Shown: in pieces, positions 1-8,623 of the stretch
How the letters are laid out: each line of letters opens with the position of its first letter
Position numbering within the stretch: the first letter of the stretch is position 1
NCBI GenBank assembly: GCA_964543235.1
Contig: CAZIXE010000104.1
Span: 1-8,678, forward strand
Reading direction: 5' to 3'
From: JANMMJ01 sp964543235
Lineage (GTDB): Bacteria > Pseudomonadota > Alphaproteobacteria > Rhizobiales > Aestuariivirgaceae
DNA: 8,678 nucleotides
Program-made: the position numbers and the translations under genes
The notes under the pieces: model-generated
The model's database searches: none
What the model saw: the letters and a program-made list of their open reading frames with translations, nothing else
What the model was told of the DNA's origin: nothing

Positions 1-1043
1 CGCTTGCCGAGCAGGTTCTGGCGGAACCGGCCCTGCTTGCCCTTGAGCATGTCGGCCAGCGACTTCAGCGGGCGCTTGTTGGCGCCGGTGATGACCCGGC
101 CGCGGCGGCCATTGTCGAACAGGGCGTCGACGGCCTCCTGCAGCATGCGCTTCTCGTTGCGCACGATGATGTCGGGCGCCTTCAGCTCGATCAGCCGCTT
201 CAGGCGGTTGTTGCGGTTGATGACGCGGCGATAGAGATCATTGAGGTCGGAGGTCGCGAAGCGGCCGCCATCCAGCGGCACCAGCGGCCGCAGCTCCGGC
301 GGGATGACCGGCACCACGGTCAGCACCATCCACTCGGGCCGGTTGCCCGACTCGATGAAGGACTCGACGATCTTGAGCCGCTTGGCGATCGCCTTGGGCT
401 TCAGTTCGCCCGTGGCGGTGCGCAGTTCCTCGCGCAGCTCATCCCGGAGCTTTTCGAGATTGATGGCGCTCAGCATCTCGCGCACCGCTTCGGCGCCGAT
501 CGAGGCGGTAAACGAGTCTTCGCCGTAGTCCTCCTGGGCCTTGATGTACTCGCTCTCCGTCAGCAGCTGGTAGGGCTTGAGCGGCGTCAGGCCCGGCTCA
601 AGCACGATGTACTGCTCGAAATAGAGCACGCGCTCGATATCCTTGAGCTTCATGTCGAGCAGCAGCCCGATGCGCGACGGCAGTGACTTCAGGAACCAGA
701 TATGGGCGACCGGAGCCGCCAGCTCGATATGGCCCATGCGCTCGCGGCGTACCTTGGCGAGGGTGACCTCCACCCCGCACTTTTCGCAGATGATGCCCTT
801 GTACTTCATGCGCTTGTACTTGCCGCACAAGCACTCATAGTCCTTGATGGGCCCGAAGATGCGGGCGCAGAACAGGCCGTCGCGTTCCGGCTTGAAGGTC
901 CGGTAGTTGATCGTCTCCGGCTTCTTGATCTCGCCGAACGACCATGACAGGATCTTCTCCGGCGAGGCGATGGAGATGCGGATCTGATCAAAGGTCTGTG
1001 CCGGCGTTGCCGGGTTGAAGACGTTCATGACCTCTTGGTTCAT
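1..1043 (-). CDS. rpoC: DNA-directed RNA polymerase subunit beta' (N-terminal part, runs off window)
   Basis: RpoC is the largest subunit of RNA polymerase and holds the active-site magnesium, the clamp and most of the DNA-binding channel. Translating from ATG 1043 gives 347 residues, open to the window edge with two bases left over. It opens MNQEVMNVFNPATPAQTFDQ, as alphaproteobacterial RpoC does. The zinc-binding cysteines of the clamp are present as C71, C73, C86 and C89 (CLCGKY followed by CEKCGVEV). The family block RRERMGHIELAAPVAHIWF lies at about 99-117, and the NRNNRLKRL clamp-helix region at about 277-285. The NADFDGD metal-binding loop lies further on and is not in the window. An AAGGAG ribosome binding site sits 10 nt upstream of ATG 1043; an internal ATG (codon 6) is a weaker choice. 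It lies 92 nt after rpoB and is presumably cotranscribed with it. The gene is cut only by the window, and no damage is visible. Confidence 0.98.
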   Translation of the reverse strand, partial: MNQEVMNVFNPATPAQTFDQIRISIASPEKILSWSFGEIKKPETINYRTFKPERDGLFCARIFGPIKDYECLCGKYKRMKYKGIICEKCGVEVTLAKVRRERMGHIELAAPVAHIWFLKSLPSRIGLLLDMKLKDIERVLYFEQYIVLEPGLTPLKPYQLLTESEYIKAQEDYGEDSFTASIGAEAVREMLSAINLEKLRDELREELRTATGELKPKAIAKRLKIVESFIESGNRPEWMVLTVVPVIPPELRPLVPLDGGRFATSDLNDLYRRVINRNNRLKRLIELKAPDIIVRNEKRMLQEAVDALFDNGRRGRVITGANKRPLKSLADMLKGKQGRFRQNLLGK

Positions 1044-1053
1044 CGGTCACTTG

Positions 1054-1059
1054 CTCCTT
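1054..1059 (-). promoter_or_regulatory. Shine-Dalgarno of rpoC
   Basis: The minus strand reads AAGGAG, followed by a 10-nt spacer and the ATG at 1043. This supports the MNQEV start over the internal methionine at codon 6. The spacer is at the long end of the usual range. Confidence 0.8.
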
Positions 1060-1062
1060 GTT

Positions 1063-1080
1063 GCGGGGTAACCGCCCCGC
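1063..1080 (-). promoter_or_regulatory. Short hairpin just upstream of the rpoC ribosome binding site
   Basis: The arms GCGGGG and CCCCGC form a perfect 6-bp all-GC stem with a 6-nt loop (CGGTTA on the transcript). Its base lies 3 nt upstream of the AAGGAG of rpoC. It could keep the translation start clear of other pairings or affect rpoC translation. That role is inference; only the inverted repeat is seen. Confidence 0.45.
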
Positions 1081-1105
1081 CCGGGTTTGAATTCCGACTT
1101 CGAAC

Positions 1106-1131
1106 CGGAGACAGGGCGGACCCTGTCTCCG
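1106..1131 (-). promoter_or_regulatory. Perfect 11-bp stem-loop after the rpoB stop codon
   Basis: On the transcript the arms CGGAGACAGGG and CCCTGTCTCCG pair perfectly across a 4-nt loop (TCCG). The hairpin begins 4 nt after the rpoB TAG. No run of T follows, so it does not look like an intrinsic terminator. It could be an RNA-processing or stability element, or a weak attenuator between rpoB and rpoC. Confidence 0.65.
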
Positions 1132-1135
1132 CCGC

Positions 1136-5227
<4,092 letters not shown>

Positions 5228-5233
5228 CTTCGT

Positions 5234-5239
5234 TCCTTT
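5234..5239 (-). promoter_or_regulatory. Shine-Dalgarno of rpoB
   Basis: AAAGGA on the minus strand lies 6 nt before the ATG at 5227. It decides the start in favour of MAEAQTVASRKR. No comparable site precedes the upstream in-frame GTG at 5314. Confidence 0.75.
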
Positions 5240-5263
5240 GAATAGTGTTCCTACAAGCCAGTT

Positions 5264-5310
5264 CAACGGCTTGCCCGAGGCCTCGGGCAAAGGCCTCAGG
5301 AAAACCGTTG
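5264..5310 (-). promoter_or_regulatory. Structured rpoB leader with a 20-bp perfect palindrome and a competing hairpin
   Basis: The core is TTGCCCGAGG joined to CCTCGGGCAA (5271-5290), a perfect 20-bp palindrome that can fold as an 8-bp stem with a GGCC loop. Flanking arms CAACGG (5264-5269) and CCGTTG (5305-5310) can close a larger stem around it. On the transcript CCTGAGGCCT (5300-5291) can instead pair with AGGCCTCGGG (5283-5274), giving a 10-bp stem with one G-U and a 7-nt loop. This uses the same bases, so the two folds exclude each other. The place matches the rplL-rpoB region where other bacteria attenuate transcription or process the mRNA. No T-run follows either fold. A regulatory role is inferred. 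Confidence 0.5.
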
Positions 5311-5333
5311 TCACGCGACCAACTGATTAAGTC

Positions 5334-5358
5334 TCCGGGGTCCGTCGCGGACCCCGGA
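5334..5358 (-). promoter_or_regulatory. Perfect 11-bp GC-rich stem-loop after the rplL stop codon
   Basis: The arms TCCGGGGTCCG and CGGACCCCGGA pair without mismatch across a 3-nt loop. The hairpin starts 13 nt after the rplL TAA. The following transcript reads GACTTAATCAGTTGG, with no T-run, so it is at most a weak terminator. In Escherichia coli the same interval holds an attenuator and an RNase III site. This hairpin is a candidate for an equivalent partial stop or processing point that sets the L7/L12 to RNA polymerase ratio. Confidence 0.6.
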
Positions 5359-5371
5359 TGACCGAACCGCA

Positions 5372-5752
5372 TTACTTGAGCTCGACCTTGGCGCCCGCCG
5401 CCTCGAGCTTCTTCTTCATCGCCTCTGCATCCGCCTTGTTCACGCCCTCCTTGACAGGCTTGGGCGCGCCTTCGACCAGGTCCTTGGCTTCCTTCAGGCC
5501 GAGGCCGGTAATGGCGCGGACTTCCTTGATGACTTCGATCTTCTTGTCGCCGGCCGCGGCGAGAACCACCGTGAACTCGGTCTTCTCTTCCACCGGAGCT
5601 GCGGCCGCACCGCCGGCGCCGGCCACGGCCGCCACGGCCACCGGCGCAGCGGCGGAAACGCCCCACTTCTCTTCCAGCATTTTCGACAGTTCGGCGGCCT
5701 CGAGAACCGTGAGGCTCGAAAGATCGTCAACCAGTTTGCTCAAATCAGCCAT
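5372..5752 (-). CDS. rplL: 50S ribosomal protein L7/L12
   Basis: L7/L12 is the multi-copy stalk protein of the 50S subunit that recruits and stimulates the GTPase translation factors. At 126 residues it is normal length. The N-terminal dimerisation and L10-binding region is about 1-33 (LSSLTVLEAAELSKMLEEKW). A flexible alanine- and proline-rich hinge spans about 34-55. The globular factor-binding domain is about 56-126 and includes EKTEFTVVL and the KKIEVIKEVRAITGLGLKEA helix-turn at 70-89. The ATG at 5752 gives the conserved MADLSKLVDDL start. Only a purine-rich stretch (GAGAGAAG, about 5757-5764) serves as Shine-Dalgarno, weaker than that of rplJ although the protein is needed in several copies per ribosome. 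It lies 51 nt after rplJ in the same transcript. Confidence 0.98.
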   Translation of the reverse strand: MADLSKLVDDLSSLTVLEAAELSKMLEEKWGVSAAAPVAVAAVAGAGGAAAAPVEEKTEFTVVLAAAGDKKIEVIKEVRAITGLGLKEAKDLVEGAPKPVKEGVNKADAEAMKKKLEAAGAKVELK

Positions 5753-5803
5753 CTTACTTCTCTCTCTTGTTCGGTTTGAACCAATGCACGTTTCGGGGAG
5801 CCG

Positions 5804-6322
5804 TCATGCGGCCTGGTCTTTGGTGGCATAGGCGTTGATCACGCGGGCGATCTGGCCGCCAGGCGCCTGCAGCACGCCCGCGATGCGGGTGGCCGGCGTC
5901 TGGATCATGCCGATGATCCTTGCCCTCAGCTGGTCCAGCGAGGGCAGTTCCGCGAGCGCCTTGACGGCGGCGGCGTCCATGACGGTCTTGCCGAGTGCGC
6001 CGCCCAGGATCACGAACTTGTCGTTGGCCTTGGCGAATTCGGCAGCAATCTTGGGCGCCGTTACCGGATCGCTGGCAAAGGCCAGCATGGTCGGACCCTT
6101 GAACAGGTCCTTCATTCCGGATGCGTCAGTGCCTTCCAGAGCAAGCTTTGCAAGACGGTTCTTGGCAACCTTCACGGTCGCCCCCGCCTGGGACATCTTC
6201 GCGCGCAGGTCGTTGACCTGGTTGACGGTGAGCCCCTTGTTGTGGGCCACGACGACAACACCGGTGGTTGAGAACACCTGGTGGAGTGCCGTGACGAGCT
6301 CTCTCTTTTCAGCTCTATCCAC
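5804..6322 (-). CDS. rplJ: 50S ribosomal protein L10
   Basis: L10 anchors L7/L12 dimers to 23S rRNA at the stalk base, and in known systems its L10-L12 complex represses its own mRNA. The predicted product is 172 residues, typical for this class. The globular rRNA-binding domain comes first (GVVVVAHNKGLTVNQVNDLR at about 21-40, then the KVAKNRLAKLAL block at about 51-62). The C-terminal helix region that binds L7/L12 follows, ending VINAYATKDQAA. The start is taken as GTG 6322 because the family begins at (M/V)DRAEKRELV and AAGGAG lies 7 nt upstream. A longer frame reaches TTG 6373 and adds 17 residues, but that segment covers the leader hairpin and the Shine-Dalgarno itself. It is followed by rplL and preceded by a long structured leader. 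Confidence 0.97.
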   Translation of the reverse strand: MDRAEKRELVTALHQVFSTTGVVVVAHNKGLTVNQVNDLRAKMSQAGATVKVAKNRLAKLALEGTDASGMKDLFKGPTMLAFASDPVTAPKIAAEFAKANDKFVILGGALGKTVMDAAAVKALAELPSLDQLRARIIGMIQTPATRIAGVLQAPGGQIARVINAYATKDQAA

Positions 6323-6329
6323 TTGCTCT

Positions 6330-6335
6330 CTCCTT
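6330..6335 (-). promoter_or_regulatory. Shine-Dalgarno of rplJ
   Basis: A strong AAGGAG lies 7 nt before the GTG at 6322. It supports that GTG as the start over the upstream TTG 6373. It sits 4 nt downstream of the bulged hairpin at 6340-6362, so its access could be changed by leader folding. Confidence 0.8.
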
Positions 6336-6339
6336 CTGT

Positions 6340-6362
6340 GCGCCCTCCGCCAGGAGGAGCGC
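6340..6362 (-). promoter_or_regulatory. Bulged hairpin adjoining the rplJ ribosome binding site
   Basis: On the transcript GCGC pairs with GCGC and CCTCC with GGAGG, separated by one bulged U, with a TGGC loop. That gives nine Watson-Crick pairs. The GGAGG arm is itself an anti-Shine-Dalgarno-binding sequence, held here in a stem. It is probably part of the L10 leader; this is inferred from position. Confidence 0.5.
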
Positions 6363-6387
6363 GGGTGGATCAACCGCCAAGACTCGA

Positions 6388-6456
6388 CCTACTTGCTGCA
6401 AGCAGGCGAGGCCCAGCGGCGCTCACTTGCCTGTCGCTCCCGGCAACAGCCGGAAG
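6388..6456 (-). promoter_or_regulatory. Central stems of the rplJ leader (candidate L10-binding region)
   Basis: On the transcript CTTCCGGC and GCCGGGAG (6437-6456) form an 8-bp stem with one G-U and a TGTT loop. Downstream, CCTGCTTG and CAAGTAGG (6388-6406) form a second 8-bp stem with a CAG loop. Alternatively CAGGC pairs with GCCTG, then GAG with CTC and GCC with GGC, leaving a 4-nt AAGT bulge and a GCTG loop. That second fold consumes the CCTG of the downstream stem. Bulged helices of this kind are what L10 binds in known leaders, but I cannot match a precise L10 consensus here. Confidence 0.45.
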
Positions 6457-6573
6457 TTAGAAGGTTCAAACCGCGCCGGGACCCTTGCGGGAACCGGAAC
6501 ATTTGATCCCATCTCATGCAGGCCTGGTGGTTTAAGCAGAATTGGAGTTCTGCGCCTGCAATCTCGGACAGGT

Positions 6574-6600
6574 TAACCGGAGTCTCAGCGACCCCGGTTA
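6574..6600 (-). repeat. Inverted repeat in the rplA-rplJ spacer
   Basis: TAACCGG and CCGGTTA are perfect 7-bp arms with a 13-nt loop. Within the loop GTC and GAC add three more pairs after one mismatch. No T-run follows. It may be an RNA stem at the rplA 3' side or part of the rplJ leader. Confidence 0.45.
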
Positions 6601-6602
6601 TC

Positions 6603-6632
6603 CGCATGAAAAACCGAAAGATTCGTCATGCG
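6603..6632 (-). terminator. Possible weak 3'-end stem after rplA
   Basis: The arms CGCATGA and TCATGCG enclose a small inner hairpin (CGAA-TCT-TTCG) that is followed on the transcript by G and then five T. The inner stem is only 4 bp, so termination would be weak at best. The outer stem overlaps the T-run and would compete with a terminator fold. It begins 17 nt after the rplA stop. It may mark the end of the rplKA unit, or merely be a stability stem. Confidence 0.3.
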
Positions 6633-6649
6633 AAACTGGTTGTTTCCAA

Positions 6650-7351
6650 TCAGGTTGCGCTGGCAACACTGCTCAGATCGACCTTGAGGCCGGGCCCCAT
6701 AGTCGAAGAAATGGACACTTTCTTGACGAAGGTTCCCTTCGCCCCCTGGGGCTTGGCCTTGATCACGGCATCAACGAAGGCCTTGATATTGCCGGTGATC
6801 TGCTCCTCGGTGAAACTCGCCTTGCCGACCCCGGCCTGGACGATCCCGGCCTTTTCGACCCGGAACTCGACCGCCCCGCCCTTGGCGGCCTTGACGGCCG
6901 CCGCAACGTCCATGGTGACCGTCCCGACCTTGGGATTCGGCATCATGCCGCGGGGACCCAGAACCTTGCCCAGGCGGCCCACCAGGCCCATCATGTCGGG
7001 GGTGGCTATGCAGCGGTCAAAGTCGATCTGGCCCTTGTTCACGACCTCGAAAAGATCCTCGGCACCGACCACGTCGGCGCCCGCCTTCCTGGCTTCCTCT
7101 GCTTTCGGACCCTTGGCGAAAACGCCGACCCGAACCTTGCGGCCGGAGCCATTGGGCAGATTGCACACACCGCGCACCATCTGGTCGGCGTGACGCGGGT
7201 CGACCCCCAGATTCATGGCGATCTCGATGGTCTCGTCGAATTTGGCATTGGCGCGCGCCTTGATGAGCTTGACCGCCTCCGCGATGCTGTAGGCCTTGCT
7301 GCGGTCAATGCCCTCGGCATTCTTCACGAGCCGCTTTGCTGGTTTTGCCAT
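6650..7351 (-). CDS. rplA: 50S ribosomal protein L1
   Basis: L1 forms the mobile stalk on the E-site side of the 50S subunit, helps release deacylated tRNA, and in known systems represses its own operon by binding the mRNA. The product is 233 residues, the usual bacterial length. The family signature LGKVLGPRGMMPNPKVGTV is at about 127-145. The conserved STMGPGLKVD element, part of the RNA-binding domain, lies near the C-terminus at about 206-215. The N-terminal region contains KFDETIEIAMNLGVDPRHADQ at about 37-57. ATG 7351 was chosen because it yields the expected MAKPAKRLVKNAEGID start with GGAG 7 nt upstream. The longer frame to 7420 only overlaps the end of rplK. It starts 4 nt after the rplK stop, which suggests coupled translation. 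Confidence 0.98.
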   Translation of the reverse strand: MAKPAKRLVKNAEGIDRSKAYSIAEAVKLIKARANAKFDETIEIAMNLGVDPRHADQMVRGVCNLPNGSGRKVRVGVFAKGPKAEEARKAGADVVGAEDLFEVVNKGQIDFDRCIATPDMMGLVGRLGKVLGPRGMMPNPKVGTVTMDVAAAVKAAKGGAVEFRVEKAGIVQAGVGKASFTEEQITGNIKAFVDAVIKAKPQGAKGTFVKKVSISSTMGPGLKVDLSSVASAT

Positions 7352-7355
7352 CGTC

Positions 7356-7784
7356 TTACTCCACCACCTCGAGGCCCATCGACCGTGCCGAACCGGCGAT
7401 CTCGCGGGCGGCCGCGTCAATGTCCCGGGCGTTCATGCCGGAGATCTTTTGTGCGGCAATTTCGCGGCATTGCGCCATCGTGACCTTGCCCACCAGGCTC
7501 TTGCCCGGCTCCTTGGATCCGGCATTGATCTTGGCGGCCTTCTTGAGGAAGTAGGACGCCGGCGGCGACTTCATCTCGAAAGTGAACGACTTGTCCTGGT
7601 AGGCAGTGATCACCACCGGCACCGGCGAGCCCTGCTCCATGCCCTGCGTCTTGGCGTTGAAAGCCTTGCAGAATTCCATGATGTTGAGGCCCCGCTGCCC
7701 CAGCGCCGGCCCGATGGGTGGCGACGGGTTGGCCTGGCCTGCCGGAACCTGCAGTTTTATGTAACCAACGATCTTCTTAGCCAT
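7356..7784 (-). CDS. rplK: 50S ribosomal protein L11
   Basis: L11 binds the GTPase-associated region of 23S rRNA at the base of the L7/L12 stalk. It is needed for factor-dependent steps and for sensing of uncharged tRNA by RelA-type enzymes. The product is 142 residues, standard length. The N-terminal domain carries the MAKK start, the usual target of PrmA trimethylation, and the proline pair P22-P23 within SPPIGPALGQRGLNIMEF, where thiostrepton-type drugs act. The C-terminal rRNA-binding domain (about 74-142) contains PPASYFLKKAA and the GMNARDIDAAAREIAGSARSMG segment. AAGGA lies 5 nt before ATG 7784. It follows nusG after 82 nt and is tightly joined to rplA. Confidence 0.98.
   Translation of the reverse strand: MAKKIVGYIKLQVPAGQANPSPPIGPALGQRGLNIMEFCKAFNAKTQGMEQGSPVPVVITAYQDKSFTFEMKSPPASYFLKKAAKINAGSKEPGKSLVGKVTMAQCREIAAQKISGMNARDIDAAAREIAGSARSMGLEVVE
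7359..7362 (-). promoter_or_regulatory. Shine-Dalgarno of rplA inside the end of rplK
   Basis: GGAG overlaps the last sense codons of rplK (GTG GAG TAA), with a 7-nt spacer to ATG 7351. The ribosome finishing rplK would expose this site, so L1 synthesis is probably coupled to L11 synthesis. Confidence 0.7.
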
Positions 7785-7866
7785 GTTTTTCCTTCATCCC
7801 TCATTGCCGAGGTTAGTGGTCCGGCCCACCGTGAGCCTCCCACCATGCAACGCGCCGGCCGCGAGG
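7785..7866 (-). promoter_or_regulatory. nusG-rplK spacer, candidate L1-responsive leader
   Basis: This 82-nt spacer shows small stems on the transcript: GTGGG/CTCAC with a 3-nt loop (7831-7843, one G-U), GTGG/CCAC (7816-7829) and CCTC/GAGG with a 6-nt loop (7799-7812). GGTGGG occurs twice. In known bacteria L1 represses rplK-rplA by binding an mRNA site just upstream of rplK, and the GAGGGATGAAGG stretch before the start is the place to look. I cannot confirm an L1-binding fold by eye, and I see no clear promoter. Confidence 0.35.
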
Positions 7867-8400
7867 TCAGCGGACCTTCTCGACCTGCGCGTATTCCAGT
7901 TCGACCGGCGTCGGCCGGCCGAAGATTGACACTGCCACCTTGAGGCGTGACCGCGCCTCGTCGACCTCCTCCACCAGACCGGAGAATGACGCGAACGGCC
8001 CGTCGGCGACGCGCACCTGTTCGCCGACCTCGAAATGCAGCGTCGACTTCGGCCGCTCCACGCCTTCGGCAACCTGGTTGAGGATGCGGGCCGCCTCGGC
8101 ATCGGTAATCGGCACGGGCTTGTTGTCGGACCCGAGGAAACCGGTGACCTTCGGCGTATTCTTGATCAGGTGATAGGCCTGATCCGTCATCTCCATCTTC
8201 ACCAGCACATAGCCGGGGAAAAAGCGCCGCTGGCTCTTGATCTTCCGGCCACGGCGAATCTCGATCACTTCCTCGGTCGGCACCATGACCTGCTCGAACA
8301 GGTCCTGCAGGCCTTTCTGGGCAGCCTGTTCCTTGATCGACTCGGCCACCTTGTTCTCGAAATTCGAGTAGGCGTGAACGATGTACCAACGCTTCGTCAT
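7867..8400 (-). CDS. nusG: Transcription termination/antitermination factor NusG
   Basis: NusG binds the clamp of elongating RNA polymerase through its N-terminal domain; its C-terminal KOW domain contacts Rho or ribosomal protein S10. The product is 177 residues, normal for NusG. The NGN domain begins KRWYIVHAYSNFENKVAESI and includes the signature RRFFPGYVLVKMEM at about 58-71 and NTPKVTGFLG at about 81-90. The KOW domain covers about 122-177, with FEVGEQVRVADGPFASFSG at about 123-141 and a PVELEYAQVEKV end. The ATG at 8400 gives the family start MTKRWYIVHAYS. A longer frame to 8460 adds 20 residues that overlap secE in another frame, and it is rejected. AGGA lies 4 nt upstream of the start, and the gene begins 13 nt after secE. 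Confidence 0.98.
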   Translation of the reverse strand: MTKRWYIVHAYSNFENKVAESIKEQAAQKGLQDLFEQVMVPTEEVIEIRRGRKIKSQRRFFPGYVLVKMEMTDQAYHLIKNTPKVTGFLGSDNKPVPITDAEAARILNQVAEGVERPKSTLHFEVGEQVRVADGPFASFSGLVEEVDEARSRLKVAVSIFGRPTPVELEYAQVEKVR

Positions 8401-8413
8401 GCTGTCCTGCCGG

Positions 8414-8608
8414 TTAGAGACCAAACAAGGCCTTGTCCACGCCCCACTTGAGGATGGCATCGACGATCAGGAAGAACACCGAGGCAAGGGCCACCATGAT
8501 CAGCACCATGATGACGGTGATCGAGGTCTCCTTGCGGGTCGGCCAGGTGACCTTGTTGGCCTCCTCGCGGACTTCCTGAACGAATTCGAATGGATTGGTC
8601 TTTGCCAT
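8414..8608 (-). CDS. secE: Preprotein translocase subunit SecE
   Basis: SecE clamps the two halves of SecY in the inner-membrane SecYEG channel and is essential for protein export. The product is 64 residues with one transmembrane helix at about 29-52 (SITVIMVLIMVALASVFFLI). This is the short form common in alphaproteobacteria, unlike the three-helix, roughly 127-residue E. coli protein. The conserved amphipathic segment before the helix, EEANKVTWPTRKET at about 15-28, carries the TWPTRKE signature. AGAGGA precedes ATG 8608 by only 2-3 nt, an unusually short spacing. It lies 15 nt downstream of the tRNA-Trp 3' end, so it must share a transcript with that tRNA or start within it. Confidence 0.97.
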   Translation of the reverse strand: MAKTNPFEFVQEVREEANKVTWPTRKETSITVIMVLIMVALASVFFLIVDAILKWGVDKALFGL

Positions 8609-8623
8609 TGTCCTCTTAGAAAC

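Larger units (their letters stand above)
6323..6649 (-). promoter_or_regulatory. rplA-rplJ spacer: probable rplJ leader, no gene seen
   Basis: These 327 nt contain no convincing gene. The minus strand has a series of possible stems: an imperfect repeat after rplA (6603-6632), TAACCGG/CCGGTTA (6574-6600), an 8-bp stem (6437-6456), an 8-bp stem (6388-6406), and a 9-bp bulged stem (6340-6362) ending 4 nt before the rplJ Shine-Dalgarno. The pairing CAGGC/GCCTG, with an AAGT bulge and inner stems, shares bases with the 6388-6406 stem, so alternative folds are possible. In other bacteria this is the site of an L10-binding leader and often of an rplJ promoter. I searched for -35 and -10 hexamers and found no convincing pair, so I do not place a promoter. 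Confidence 0.6.

Noticed and set aside
6323..6373. Upstream extension of rplJ to TTG 6373
   Set aside because: It would translate the Shine-Dalgarno and leader hairpin; GTG 6322 has a well-spaced AAGGAG and matches the family N-terminus.
5773..6472. GGTTTGAACC (5773-5782) and its reverse complement (6463-6472) in the two spacers flanking rplJ
   Set aside because: A 10-base match between two places in a window this size is expected by chance, and nothing else aligns around it.
6463..6560. Candidate promoter hexamers (TTGAAC, TTGCAG, TCAAAT) in the rplA-rplJ spacer
   Set aside because: No pair has both a good -35 and a good -10 at 16-18 nt spacing.
6542..7483. A 313-codon plus-strand frame across rplA and the rplJ leader
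   Set aside because: Most of it is antisense to rplA, and its composition is that of a shadow frame.
8401..8460. Upstream extension of nusG to 8460
   Set aside because: The 20 extra residues come from secE read in another frame; ATG 8400 gives the family start.
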